Under the pieces are notes generated by a model that worked only from the letters and a program-made list of their open reading frames with translations, did no database searches and had not been told where the DNA came from. Positions 27,056 to 34,630 of a stretch of 34,630 nt of DNA are shown here, piece by piece (within the stretch, counting starts at the first letter, position 1; the number at the start of each line of letters is the position of its first letter). The position numbers and the translations under genes were made by a program. This stretch comes from Myxococcales bacterium (lineage in GTDB: Bacteria > Myxococcota_A > Polyangia > Haliangiales > Haliangiaceae), in contig WYBA01000012.1 of the NCBI GenBank assembly GCA_011526095.1, positions 1 through 34,630 on the forward strand, in the 5' to 3' direction.

Positions 27056-27724
27056 GTGCCCGAGTACGTCTCTCTCGATCACGCCCGCTTCCGCTTCGCG
27101 GAGCGCGCGATGTTCACCCGCCGCGTCGTCGCCGACTGCATGACCCACGCGTGCCGGATGCACCACGAGGGGCGCGAGCTGCTCGACGCGTGCTGCCAGT
27201 ACGGCGCCGACGTCGACCTCGCCGAGCGCGACGGCATCGTCGCCCACGCCAGCCAGCTCCGCGGGCTGCTGCGCGCCGAGGCGCGGACGATGCCGTGGTT
27301 CGACGCCGAGGAGCAGGTCGATCCGGACTTCCCCTCGGGGCGCCACGTCCGCACCCGGACGTTCCGCGGCGGCTGCGTGTTCCTCGCCCACGACCTGCGC
27401 GGCTGCGCGATCCACCGCGCGTCGATCGAGGGCGGCTGGGACTTCCACGGGATCAAGCCGCACGTGTGCCGGCTGTTCCCGCTCAGCTACACCCACGACT
27501 CGATCGTCGTCTCCGACGACTACACCGACTACTCGTGCGCCTACGAGCCGACGGCGCCGACGCTCTACCGCAACGGCCGCGACACGATGCTCGCGGTGTT
27601 CGGCGCCGGCCTGATCGCCGCGCTCGACGCCGCGGAGGCCGCGGTGCTGGCGACGACGCCGGCGGCCCAGACCGCGACGACGCCGGCGGACGCCGCCAGG
27701 GCGCGCCTGCCGGTCGTGCCCTGA
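27056..27724 (+). CDS. YkgJ/DUF3109-like cysteine-cluster protein
   Basis: A 222-residue cytoplasmic protein from GTG 27056. Conserved cysteines fall in ADCMTHACRMH, LDACCQYG, GGCVFLAHDLRGCAIHRASI, and GIKPHVCRLFPLSY, then DYSCAYEP. The 'RGC..H......KP..C..FP' pattern is the YkgJ/DUF3109 cluster, predicted to bind zinc or an iron-sulfur centre. The molecular role is not established. The last ~35 residues are Ala/Thr-rich and likely disordered. It is convergent with the L,D-transpeptidase gene, with one base between their stops, and divergent from the PA14 lipoprotein. Confidence 0.88.
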   Translation: MPEYVSLDHARFRFAERAMFTRRVVADCMTHACRMHHEGRELLDACCQYGADVDLAERDGIVAHASQLRGLLRAEARTMPWFDAEEQVDPDFPSGRHVRTRTFRGGCVFLAHDLRGCAIHRASIEGGWDFHGIKPHVCRLFPLSYTHDSIVVSDDYTDYSCAYEPTAPTLYRNGRDTMLAVFGAGLIAALDAAEAAVLATTPAAQTATTPADAARARLPVVP

Positions 27725-27725
27725 T

Positions 27726-29348
27726 CTAGCGATCCGGCGCGCCCGCGCGCTCGGCGACGACCTTCTTGGCGTAGCCCTTCCACGTCGGCGCCGGGTCGTC
27801 CTTGCTGCGGACGCGGATCACCGACCCGGGCGCCTCGAGCACGCCCGCGGTCATCGTCCAGCCCGGCGGGACCACCGGCTCGCTCCAGAAGTACAGCCAG
27901 CGCGCGTCGATCGGCGAGAGGTTGATGCAGCCGTGGCTGCGCGGGATGCCGAACCGGTCGTGCCAGTACGAGGCGTGGAGCGCGAGGCCGCGCTCGGGGC
28001 TGTAGAACTGGGTCCACGGCACCGTCGCGACCGAGTACGGATCCTCGCCCGACAGGCCCTTCATGTCGGTCTCGCTGATCTTCTTCCACAGCCGCCAGAT
28101 CCCGGTCTCGGTCGGCGTCTCCTTCTTCCCCGTCGACACCATCGTCGCGTAGACCGGCGTCGTCCCCTCGTACGCGACGAGCAGTTGCTGGTCGAGGTCG
28201 ACGTCGAACCACCGCTCGTTCGGCCCGACCTGCTCGGGCGGCGGGGTCAGCGCGGCGACGCGGACCTGCGCGGCGTCGAGCCACTCGGCCTCGCCGATCC
28301 GGTAGGCGACCGGCTTGCCGCCCTCCTCGTGGGTCTCGAGGATCGAGAACGCCGTGCGCTGCTCGATCTGGCGCACGACGCCGCCGCCGCGCGCCTTCTT
28401 GCGGCTCCACACCTGCTTGACGCCGTTCTGGCGCGGCCACACGAACAGCACCGGCAAGGTCAGCCCGGTGTCGTCGGCGAGGCGGAGGCCGTGGAACGTG
28501 CTCGGCTTGTGCTCGTAGACCGACTTCTTCGCGACGTACTCGTTGCCCTGGCTGACCTTCCAGTAGACGCGGTCGCCGAAGACGAGCTCGCCGTACTTGC
28601 GCACGGTGACCGAGCCGAGGAGCGGGTTGCCCGGGATCATCGGGTCGTCGACCTTGACCCGCACGACGGTGTCGGCGTCGGCGGCGTCGGGCGAGGCGAC
28701 CGGGCCGTCGGCCGGCGCGGCGGTCGGCTCGACCCCGGCGTCGGGCGGCGGCGGCGGCTTCGGCTCCGCCTTCGCGTCCTTCTTCTTCTCCTTCTCCTTC
28801 TCCTTCTTGGGGTCCGTCTTGGGGTCCTTCTTGGCGTCCTTCTTGGCCCTCGGGTCCGGCAGCGCGTACGTCAGCGCGCCCTGCTCGGTGATCCGCCCGT
28901 AGGTGCCGGGCACGACCTCCTCGCGCTCGAGCCGCGGCAGCTCGACGCCGATCGCCGCGCGGGTCGACGCCTCGACCGAGTCGCCGCACACCCAGCCGCG
29001 CGGCTCCATCTCGACCCAGACCGACTTGCAGCCGTTGCCCTTCGGCGAGGTCCGCTTCCACCGCACGCGCGTGTCCTGCGCGATCGTCCCGATCCGCTTG
29101 GCCTGGGCGTCGGGAGTCAGCCGCACCGGCATCGTGCGGGTCAGCCGCAGCGACCGCGTGCCCTCGGGGAAGTCCGGGATCGGCGGCGGCTCGGGGACGA
29201 CGAGGTCGGGGAGCACGACGGCGGCGTCGAGCGCCGGCGCCGGGGCGGCGGGCGGCGCGTCGTCACCGCATGCCGCGGCGGCGACCGCGAGGAGCGAGGC
29301 GGTGAGGCAGGAGGCGAGCTCGGGCGACGGGCCTGCGCGGCGGACCAC
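27726..29348 (-). CDS. L,D-transpeptidase (YkuD) lipoprotein with SH3-like domain
   Basis: The product has 540 residues from GTG 29348. The signal SLLAVAAAAC gives a lipidated Cys27, so the enzyme is anchored in the periplasm. An SH3-like module follows at about 62-130 (MPVRLTPDAQAKRIGTIAQD). Next is a highly charged Lys/Glu/Pro linker with KEKEKEKKK, encoded by TTCTCC repeats at about 28780-28810. A beta-rich middle follows, then the YkuD catalytic domain from about 385 (RWFDVDLDQQLLVAYEGT). The active site is HASYWHDRFGIPRSHGCINL with Cys474 and His472. These enzymes make 3-3 cross-links in peptidoglycan or attach proteins to it. It is divergent from the MshEN gene with 38 bases between starts. 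Confidence 0.93.
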   Translation of the reverse strand: MVRRAGPSPELASCLTASLLAVAAAACGDDAPPAAPAPALDAAVVLPDLVVPEPPPIPDFPEGTRSLRLTRTMPVRLTPDAQAKRIGTIAQDTRVRWKRTSPKGNGCKSVWVEMEPRGWVCGDSVEASTRAAIGVELPRLEREEVVPGTYGRITEQGALTYALPDPRAKKDAKKDPKTDPKKEKEKEKKKDAKAEPKPPPPPDAGVEPTAAPADGPVASPDAADADTVVRVKVDDPMIPGNPLLGSVTVRKYGELVFGDRVYWKVSQGNEYVAKKSVYEHKPSTFHGLRLADDTGLTLPVLFVWPRQNGVKQVWSRKKARGGGVVRQIEQRTAFSILETHEEGGKPVAYRIGEAEWLDAAQVRVAALTPPPEQVGPNERWFDVDLDQQLLVAYEGTTPVYATMVSTGKKETPTETGIWRLWKKISETDMKGLSGEDPYSVATVPWTQFYSPERGLALHASYWHDRFGIPRSHGCINLSPIDARWLYFWSEPVVPPGWTMTAGVLEAPGSVIRVRSKDDPAPTWKGYAKKVVAERAGAPDR

Positions 29349-29373
29349 GAAGCGGGAATAGCACGGCCCGTGA

Positions 29374-29379
29374 TACCCT
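29374..29379 (+). promoter_or_regulatory. -10-like TACCCT before the MshEN/GspE-N gene
   Basis: TACCCT ends 7 bases before the ATG at 29387. On the other strand TATTCC sits 6 bases before GTG 29348, so two nearly leaderless promoters may lie back to back in this 38-base gap. Confidence 0.5.
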
Positions 29380-29386
29380 GCTCGCG

Positions 29387-30709
29387 ATGAAGCTCGGCGA
29401 GATGCTGGTCCGCGACGGCCGGATCACCGAGGCGCAGCTCCACGAGGCGCTCGGCCACCAGGCGCGGGTCGGCGGGCGCCTCGGCACCGTGCTGGTCGAG
29501 CGCGAGCTCGTCGATCTCGACGCGCTCACGGTCTACCTCGGGCTGGAGCTCGGCATCCCGATCGCCACCGGCGCCATGCTGGAGCGGGCCAAGCGCGCCG
29601 CGGTCCGGCTGCTGACGCCGGAGCAAGCCTACCGCTACAAGTGCGTGCCGCTGGTGATCCAGGACCGCCAGCTGATCGCCACGCTCGAGGACCCGCACGA
29701 CTTCGAGACGCTCGACGCGCTGGCGCGGCTCACCGGCTACCGCGTGATCCCGCGCGTCGCCCCCGAGATCCGCGTGTACTACTACGTCGAGCGCTACTAC
29801 GGCATCCCGCGGCCGGCGCGGTTCCTGTCGTTCGGCGACACGCCGCGCGGCGCGGTCGCGCCGGTGGACAGCGCGCTGCCCGCGCCGCCGCTGCCCGGGC
29901 TACCGCCGGTGCCGATCGAGCCGATCAACGCGCCGACGCCGCAGCCGGTGATCCGGCGGCGGCGCGCCACGCGCAACGTCCCGGTCGACGCGTTCGCCGA
30001 CGTCGAGTCCCAGATCAAGTCGGTCGCCGCGGCCGAGGCCGCGGTCGAGGCCGCGGTGCCGACCGGCGAGTCGTCGCAGGAGGATCTGGAGATCGAGGCA
30101 GACGATCTGGTGATCGAGCTCGACGCCGACAGCGACGATCTCGCCGAGGCCGCGCCGCGCGCCGCCGAGGCGCCGACGCTGCACGCGCCGACCCAGCAGG
30201 TCCCGGCGATCGAGTACGTCCCGATCAGCGCCGACGAGGCGGTCGCGACGATGGAGAGCGCGTCGGAGCGCAGCGACATCGCCGCGGCGATCATGAGCTA
30301 CGCCACCGGGCTGTTCGACGTCGCGGCGCTGTTCGTGGTGAAGGACAACCTCGCGCTGGGGTGGAAGAGCACGGGCGCGCCGGGCTCGGACCGGATCGAC
30401 TGCGCGCTGGTGCCGCTCGACGCCCCGTCGATGTTCCAGTCGGCGCTGGCGCGCGAGGACAAGCTGTTCCACGACGCGCCGCTGCCGTCGACGGTGCACC
30501 AGTACCTGTTCAAGGTCATGCGGTGCTCCCAGCCGGCGCGCGCCTCGGTCGCCGCGATCTCGATCGGCAAGCGCGTGGTCAACCTGCTCTACGGCCACCG
30601 CTCGACCCGCCCCGAGCTCGACGACGACGAGGTCGCCGGCCTGCGCCGCGTCTCCGCCGCCGCCGCCGAGGCGTACGTGCGGCTGATCGCCAAGTCCAAG
30701 GGCAAGTAG
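29387..30709 (+). CDS. stand-alone MshEN/GspE-N domain protein with GAF-like C-terminus
   Basis: The product has 440 residues and no signal. Residues 1-~140 match the N-terminal domain of type II secretion/type IV pilus ATPases. Two copies of the MshEN motif are visible: KLGEMLVRDGRITEAQLHEA at 2-21 and GRLGTVLVERELVDLDALTV at 30-49. The family motif RLGxxLVxxG-I-x4-L is the cyclic-di-GMP binding element in MshE. The domain continues to PHDFETLDALARLTGYRVIP. No ATPase domain follows. Instead there is an acidic disordered region (150-285), then a GAF-like domain (YATGLFDVAALFVVKDNLAL, ASVAAISIGKRVVNLLYGHR). It may be a cytoplasmic c-di-GMP adaptor (inference). It is convergent with hisDC, with a seven-base gap. 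Confidence 0.82.
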   Translation: MKLGEMLVRDGRITEAQLHEALGHQARVGGRLGTVLVERELVDLDALTVYLGLELGIPIATGAMLERAKRAAVRLLTPEQAYRYKCVPLVIQDRQLIATLEDPHDFETLDALARLTGYRVIPRVAPEIRVYYYVERYYGIPRPARFLSFGDTPRGAVAPVDSALPAPPLPGLPPVPIEPINAPTPQPVIRRRRATRNVPVDAFADVESQIKSVAAAEAAVEAAVPTGESSQEDLEIEADDLVIELDADSDDLAEAAPRAAEAPTLHAPTQQVPAIEYVPISADEAVATMESASERSDIAAAIMSYATGLFDVAALFVVKDNLALGWKSTGAPGSDRIDCALVPLDAPSMFQSALAREDKLFHDAPLPSTVHQYLFKVMRCSQPARASVAAISIGKRVVNLLYGHRSTRPELDDDEVAGLRRVSAAAAEAYVRLIAKSKGK

Positions 30710-30716
30710 GCCGCCG

Positions 30717-33146
30717 CTACGGCAGCAGCTCGCGCAGCGCCGCCAGCAGCAGGTCGTCCTCGGCGGGCGTGCCGACGGTGACGCGCAGGCAGCCGGCGAG
30801 CGGGCCGGCGCCGGGCGCGTCGAACGTCCGCACGAGGATCCCGCGCTCCATCAGCGCGCGCCACACCGCGGTCGCGCGGCCGTCGCCCGCTGCGCCGACG
30901 CGGATCATCACGAAGTTGGCCTCGGTGGCGAACACGCGCAGCCCGGGCAGCGCGCGCAGCCCGGCGACCAGGCGCGCGCGCTCCTCGACGACGGCGCGCG
31001 CGTGCGCCTCGAGCGCGGCGCCGTGGTGCTCGAGCAGCCACGCCGCGGCGCGCTGGGTGAGGCTGTTGAGGTTGTACGGCGGGCGGACCTTCTCCAGCTC
31101 GTGGACGACGTCCTGATGCGCGACGAGGAAGCCGCAGCGCAGCCCCGCCATGCCCACCTTGGACAGCGTGCGCATGACGACCAGGTTGGGCAGCGCCGCC
31201 AGCTCCGGCAGCACCGTGCGCCCGCCGTAGGCGAGGTACGCCTCGTCGGAGACGACGATCATGTCGGGGCAGCGGCGCGCGAGGTCGAGCACGTAGTCGA
31301 CCGACCACAGCGTGCCGGTCGGGTTCGACGGCAGCGCGAAGAACGCGACGTTGGGCCGGCGCGCCGCGACCGCGGCGTCGACCGCGGCCTCGTCCATCGT
31401 GAAGTCGTCGCGCAGCGCGACCTCGACCGCGTCGAGGCCGTGGATCTTCGCGGCGATCCGGTAGTAGACGAACGTCGGCCACGGATAGAGCACGCCGGCG
31501 CGCGCGGCCCCGGGGCGCGGCGCGGCGAACGCGGCGCACAGCATCGCGATCAGCTCGTCGGAGCCGTTGCCGAACACCAGCCGGTCCGGCGCGACCCCGA
31601 GCTGCCGCGCCACTGTCGGGCGCAGCTCGCCGGCGTCGGCGTACGGGTACCGCTCGAGCGCGGCCTTGGCCAGCTCGGCGCCGAGCGCCGCGGCGACGTC
31701 CGGCGGCAGCGCGTAGGGGGACTCGTTGGCGTCGAGCTTGGCGCGGATCAGCGCGGGGCGCGGGACGTGGTACGCGCGCTCGCCGCGCAGCGCCGGCGTG
31801 ACCAGCTCGGCGAGCGGGCCGCGCGCGGGCGCGGGCGCCGCCGTGCCCACCACACCCAGAGGCGCCGTCGCCCGGATCACCGCGCTGCGGCCGTGGGCGT
31901 CGAGCCCCTCGACCTCGGCGAGCGCGGCGATGTCCGCCGCGTGCGCGCGCGCCGCGGCCTCGTCGTACTCGACCAGCGAGGTGCGCTTGCGGAAGTCGTA
32001 GGTGCCCAGCGGCGAGGCGTAGCGCGCGGCGCCGCCGGTCGGCAGCACGTGGTTGGCGCCGGCGAGGTAGTCGCCGGTGGCCTCCGACGCCCACGCGCCG
32101 ACGAAGATCGCGCCCGAGGTGGTCAGCCGCGCCGCGACCTCCCGCGGCGCCGCGCACTGGACCTCGAGGTGCTCGGGCGCGTAGCGGTTCGCGAACGCGA
32201 TGGCCTGCTCCAGCGTGTCGACCACGATCGCCGCGCCGTAGCGGTCGAGCGCCGCCCGCGCGATCGTCTCGCGCGGCAGCACCGCGAGCTGGCGCGCCAG
32301 CTCGGCGTCGACGGCGTCGAGCAGCGCCGGCGCCGTCGTCACCAGGATCGCGCGCGCCTCGACGTCGTGCTCGGCCTGGGCGAGCAGGTCCGCGGCGATC
32401 CACGCCGGGTTCGCGGTCGCGTCGGCGAGGATCAGCACCTCCGACGGGCCGGCGACCGCGTCGATGTCGACCTCGCCGAACACGATGCGCTTGGCGACCG
32501 CGACCCACTGGTTGCCCGGGCCGACGATCTTGTCGACCCGCGGCACCGTCGCGGTGCCGTACGCCAGCGCCGCCACCGCCTGCGCGCCGCCGATCTCGAA
32601 CACGCGGTCGACCCCGGCGATCTTCGCCGCGAGCAGCGTCTCCGGCGACGGCCCGGGCGTGACCATCACGACCTCGCCGACGCCGGCGACCTTGGCCGGG
32701 ATCGCGGTCATCAGCACCGACGACGGGTACCGCGCCGTGCCGCCGGGCACGTACAGCCCGACGCGCGCCAGCGGCGTCACCCGCAGCCCCAGCCGCACGC
32801 CGCCGTCCTCGGCGAGCAGGTCCGGCTCGACCTGCCGCGCGTGGAACGCGCGGATCCGCGCCGCCGCGTGCTCCAGCGCCTCGCGCACCCGCGGCGCGAC
32901 CTGCCCCGCGAGCGCGTCCCACCGCGCCCGGTCGATCTCGTAGCCGCCGTCCGGCCCGGGCGCGCGCCTGTCGAACCGCTCCGTCAGCTCGCGCACCGCG
33001 GCGTCGCCGCGCGCCCGCACGTCGTCGACGATCGCATGCACCGCGGCCTCGACCTCGGGCGAGCTCGTGGTCGAACGATCGAGCACCGCCGCGAGCGCGC
33101 CGGCGTCGGCGGGATCAGCGGGGCGAACGCGGCGCAGCAGCGACAT
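30717..33146 (-). CDS. hisDC: bifunctional histidinol dehydrogenase / histidinol-phosphate aminotransferase (HisD-HisC fusion)
   Basis: A single 809-residue frame from ATG 33146. Residues 1-~430 are HisD, which oxidises histidinol to histidine with [35 protein letters not shown] and [10 protein letters not shown]. Catalytic Glu325-His326 lie in APEHLEV, and probable zinc ligands are Gln257, His260, Asp359 and His418, each within two positions of the E. coli residues. Residues ~445-809 are HisC, the PLP aminotransferase one phosphatase step earlier: [18 protein letters not shown], Asp634 ([12 protein letters not shown]), PLP Lys663 ([16 protein letters not shown]) and C-terminal [12 protein letters not shown]. 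The ~20-residue Ala/Pro linker ([18 protein letters not shown]) is clean, and both halves are complete. No other his gene is in the window. Upstream CATAAC on the minus strand is a weak -10. Confidence 0.95.
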   Translation of the reverse strand: MSLLRRVRPADPADAGALAAVLDRSTTSSPEVEAAVHAIVDDVRARGDAAVRELTERFDRRAPGPDGGYEIDRARWDALAGQVAPRVREALEHAAARIRAFHARQVEPDLLAEDGGVRLGLRVTPLARVGLYVPGGTARYPSSVLMTAIPAKVAGVGEVVMVTPGPSPETLLAAKIAGVDRVFEIGGAQAVAALAYGTATVPRVDKIVGPGNQWVAVAKRIVFGEVDIDAVAGPSEVLILADATANPAWIAADLLAQAEHDVEARAILVTTAPALLDAVDAELARQLAVLPRETIARAALDRYGAAIVVDTLEQAIAFANRYAPEHLEVQCAAPREVAARLTTSGAIFVGAWASEATGDYLAGANHVLPTGGAARYASPLGTYDFRKRTSLVEYDEAAARAHAADIAALAEVEGLDAHGRSAVIRATAPLGVVGTAAPAPARGPLAELVTPALRGERAYHVPRPALIRAKLDANESPYALPPDVAAALGAELAKAALERYPYADAGELRPTVARQLGVAPDRLVFGNGSDELIAMLCAAFAAPRPGAARAGVLYPWPTFVYYRIAAKIHGLDAVEVALRDDFTMDEAAVDAAVAARRPNVAFFALPSNPTGTLWSVDYVLDLARRCPDMIVVSDEAYLAYGGRTVLPELAALPNLVVMRTLSKVGMAGLRCGFLVAHQDVVHELEKVRPPYNLNSLTQRAAAWLLEHHGAALEAHARAVVEERARLVAGLRALPGLRVFATEANFVMIRVGAAGDGRATAVWRALMERGILVRTFDAPGAGPLAGCLRVTVGTPAEDDLLLAALRELLP

Positions 33147-33211
33147 CGGGCCCAGTTATGGCCCATGGAGGCCGTTCAGGGAACCGCCAACCGCGCCGGG
33201 CCGGCGGTCGT

Positions 33212-33538
33212 TCAGCCCCGGGCCCGCTCCAGCAGGACGTCGCCGAGGTCGCGGCGCCCGTCGAGCAACGCCACGACCCAGACCTCGGCCCCCACGATCC
33301 TGTAGACCAGCCGGTACGGTGGAAGCTGGAGCTCACGGAACGCCGTGACCCCCCGGCGACGAAGCTCGGGCACCACGCGCCCGCGCTCGGCGAATCGGCG
33401 CAGCGTCCTGCGCCCGCGCTCGAAGCGCTCGAGCAGGGCCTTCGCCGCGGTGACGCCGCGGAGGCCGAGCACGTACGTCAGGATCCGCGCCTCGTCGTCG
33501 GATGCGTACGCGGAGACGATGACGCGCCGCGCGGTCAC
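33212..33538 (-). CDS. RelE/ParE-family toxin
   Basis: A 108-residue basic protein. The order is helix (SDDEARILTYVLGLRGVTAA), helix (KALLERFERGRRTLRRFAER), then strands with FRELQLPPYRLVYRIVGAEV and VWVVALLDGRRDLGDVL. The 'R....Y.R..YRI....V.VV...DGRRD' pattern is typical of RelE/ParE ribosome- or gyrase-targeting toxins. Its ATG overlaps the antitoxin stop by four bases (33535-33538). It lies 65 bases from the hisDC start. Confidence 0.9.
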   Translation of the reverse strand: MTARRVIVSAYASDDEARILTYVLGLRGVTAAKALLERFERGRRTLRRFAERGRVVPELRRRGVTAFRELQLPPYRLVYRIVGAEVWVVALLDGRRDLGDVLLERARG

Positions 33539-33816
33539 GGACGGCGAGGCTTGCGCAGCAGGGCTCGCATCCGGCGAGCGTGCGCGGCAGCGGACATTCC
33601 GCCGCGCTCGACGATCTCGCGCTCACCTTGCAGCGCGAGCGCCAGCAGGGCGAACGCATCGCGATCGGCGGCGTACGTCCGGGCATCCTGCAGCACCGCC
33701 GTGGGTCGGCCGTTCTGGGTGATGACGATCGGCGTGCGGCGCCGCGTCGCGCGCTCGATGAGCTCGGCGGCGTCCCGCTTCAGGGTCGTGACGGGCTCGA
33801 CGTCCTCGAGTTTCAT
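33535..33816 (-). CDS. Phd/YefM-family antitoxin
   Basis: A 93-residue protein from ATG 33816. VEPVTTLKRDAAELIERATR followed by RRTPIVITQNGRPTAVLQDA is the Phd/YefM DNA-binding half; the phrase 'PIVITQNGRP.AVL' is diagnostic. The C-terminal helix (EREIVERGGMSAAAHARRMR) would neutralise the toxin. The frame stays open upstream into a lipoprotein fragment for over 100 codons with no stop, but the conserved N-terminus and a TACCGT just upstream favour ATG 33816. It is co-translated with the downstream toxin. Confidence 0.92.
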   Translation of the reverse strand: MKLEDVEPVTTLKRDAAELIERATRRRTPIVITQNGRPTAVLQDARTYAADRDAFALLALALQGEREIVERGGMSAAAHARRMRALLRKPRRP

Positions 33817-34164
33817 GCCGAGCAACGGTAGCACCGAATCCGGTGCGACCGAGGACCTTCGAGGCCGCGCTGCCACGCCGGCGAGGCAGTGCCCGTCCCC
33901 GACCGCGTGGCGCCCGTCCGGCCACCGCGCGGCCAGGTTGGTGTCGAACACGACGGTCGGCGCGGCGGTCGTCGATGGTGGCAGCTCGGGCCGTTGCGGC
34001 TCACAGCTCCACCGCACAGCGTCCGCAGCCACGGTCGCGTCGCGAGGAGGCACCACCGGCGCATCGGGCGCCGCGTCGCCGCCGCACGCGGCCAGTAGAG
34101 CAAGCACGCCGAGGGGCAGCACATGCGCGGCCGACGCGGGCGAGCGGCCGACCGCGCAGATCAC
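33817..34164 (-). pseudogene. 3'-truncated lipoprotein, third copy of a tandem family, fused in frame to the antitoxin
   Basis: GTG 34164 overlaps the upstream stop (GTGA). It reads LGVLALLAACGGDAAPDAP, a lipobox with the same mature start as the next upstream copy, followed by EPQRPELPPSTTAAPTVVFD and NLAARWPDGRHAVGDGH. Instead of the conserved family C-terminus it runs without a stop into the Phd/YefM antitoxin frame. It is probably a copy whose 3' half was replaced when the toxin-antitoxin module inserted or recombined. An expressed fusion cannot be excluded. Confidence 0.45.
33825..33830 (-). promoter_or_regulatory. -10-like TACCGT before the Phd/YefM antitoxin
   Basis: On the minus strand TACCGT ends 8 bases before the ATG at 33816. 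It is the same hexamer as before the nitronate monooxygenase gene. Confidence 0.45.
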
Positions 34165-34509
34165 GGCACCCGGAAGCGCGCGACGTTGCGGCGGCGGCCG
34201 ATGCCGGAGCCGGTGCCCTCGTAGACGAACACGTAGTCGCCGGGGGCGACGGTGGCGGTTGCACCAAGGAACTGCAGTTCGATCCCGGTCTGCAGGTAGG
34301 ACAGCGGCAGACGCATCTCGCTGATTTCCGCCTCGCCTTCGGCCGTGAACCGCGAGAATCGCATGATCCACCTCCGCATCACGAGGCGATGCCACCGGCG
34401 CATCGGGCGCCGCGTCGCCGCCGCAGGCGGCCAGGGCCACAAGCGCGGCGAGTTGCGCCACACGCGGACGTGCGGTTGGCGCGGGCGTGCGCCGCATCTC
34501 GCCGGTCAC
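34161..34509 (-). pseudogene. small tandem-family lipoprotein, frameshifted
   Basis: GTG 34509 overlaps the upstream stop by GTGA. The N-terminal frame gives VAQLAALVALAACGGDAAPD, a lipoprotein signal. At about 34360 the family sequence changes frame and continues RFSRFTAEGEAEISEMRLPL, IELQFLGATATVAPGDYVF, and VYEGTGSGIGRRRNVARFRV, ending at 34161. The C-terminal part could alternatively be a separate 67-residue gene from ATG 34364, but the neighbouring copies argue for one lipoprotein gene of about 115 residues with an indel. The C-terminal domain looks like a small beta-barrel. Function unknown. Confidence 0.5.
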
Positions 34510-34630
34510 GGCACCTGGATGCGAGCCACGTTGCGACGGCGTCCGACCCCGACGCCGGTGCCCTCGTAGACGAACACGTAGTCGCCGGGGGCGAGGGTGG
34601 CGGTCGCGCCGAGATTCTGCAGCTCGATCC
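34506..34630 (-). CDS. C-terminus of another tandem-family lipoprotein (runs off the window)
   Basis: The visible 40 residues read IELQNLGATATLAPGDYVF, then VYEGTGVGVGRRRNVARIQV and P before TGA 34506-34508. They are nearly identical to the end of the next copy downstream (34161-34509). The start lies beyond the window. The stop overlaps the GTG of the next copy, so the array is a translationally coupled operon. Confidence 0.65.
   Translation of the reverse strand, partial: IELQNLGATATLAPGDYVFVYEGTGVGVGRRRNVARIQVP

Larger units (their letters stand above)
34053..34630. repeat. tandem duplication of about 340-345 bases
   Basis: A GC-rich block coding for ACGGDAAPDAP begins at 34053 and again at 34392, identical over more than 30 bases (spacing 339). 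A second block coding for PGDYVFVYEGTG occurs at about 34213-34250 and 34558-34595 (spacing 345). The unit equals one small lipoprotein gene, and the array continues past the window end. Confidence 0.75.

Noticed and set aside
28780..28830. TTCTCC repeats as a mobile or recombination element
   Set aside because: They simply encode a Lys/Glu linker in the L,D-transpeptidase.

Overview
The window is very GC-rich (codon third positions almost always G or C). Its genes look like those of a myxobacterium-type organism (Myxococcota, probably the Haliangium/Kofleriaceae side of Polyangia). The signs are a Ser/Thr kinase fused to an AAA ATPase and TPR-like tail, many lipoproteins with Asp/Ala/Pro-rich linkers, a CxxCH/PD40 lipoprotein, a PA14/P-domain lipoprotein, orphan RHS tips, and a stand-alone MshEN protein. 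The taxonomy is inferred from gene content, not from a marker search. No rRNA, tRNA, CRISPR array or transposase was found.

Layout. 1-1062: the end of an unidentified Ala-rich protein, coupled to a small hypothetical protein. 1076-6745: a cytochrome-motif PD40 lipoprotein divergent from a kinase-ATPase whose 3' end is frameshifted. 6758-9110: slyX, a zinc-ribbon membrane protein and a lipoprotein with about eight 35-residue repeats. 9403-14319: a LysR regulator divergent from large-type purL, with a 29-bp near-perfect palindrome between them. 14343-18700: an accessory stretch with a decayed HNH endonuclease, two copies of an intergenic repeat, a secreted protein coupled to an acyl-CoA synthetase, a small unknown operon and a frameshifted Uma2 gene. 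18704-21827: a compact RHS-tip / putative immunity / Sel1-like lipoprotein operon. 22070-24988: a nitronate monooxygenase, an Asp-rich lipoprotein and a ParE-type toxin-antitoxin pair. 25013-30709: a PA14/P-domain lipoprotein, a YkgJ-like cysteine-cluster protein, an L,D-transpeptidase and an MshEN/GspE-N protein. 30717-33146: a HisD-HisC fusion. 33212-34630: a RelE/Phd-type module followed by a tandem array of small lipoprotein genes running off the window.

How things fit together. Housekeeping metabolism (purL, hisDC, acyl-CoA synthetase, nitronate monooxygenase) is interspersed with envelope lipoproteins and conflict genes (RHS tip with immunity candidate, two toxin-antitoxin modules, HNH and Uma2 remnants). 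At least eleven genes have a TAnnnT hexamer ending only 6-11 bases before the start codon and no Shine-Dalgarno, which suggests leaderless or near-leaderless transcription is common here. Three exported-protein genes (starts at 2824, 19430 and 23859) have clear GGAG-type ribosome sites instead.

Several genes (kinase, HNH, Uma2, Sel1-like, one tandem lipoprotein) are interrupted by single apparent indels. Some of these may be assembly errors. The most interesting places are the RHS operon with its nine-G tract, the leaderless promoter pattern, the HisD-HisC fusion, and the palindrome between the LysR gene and purL.
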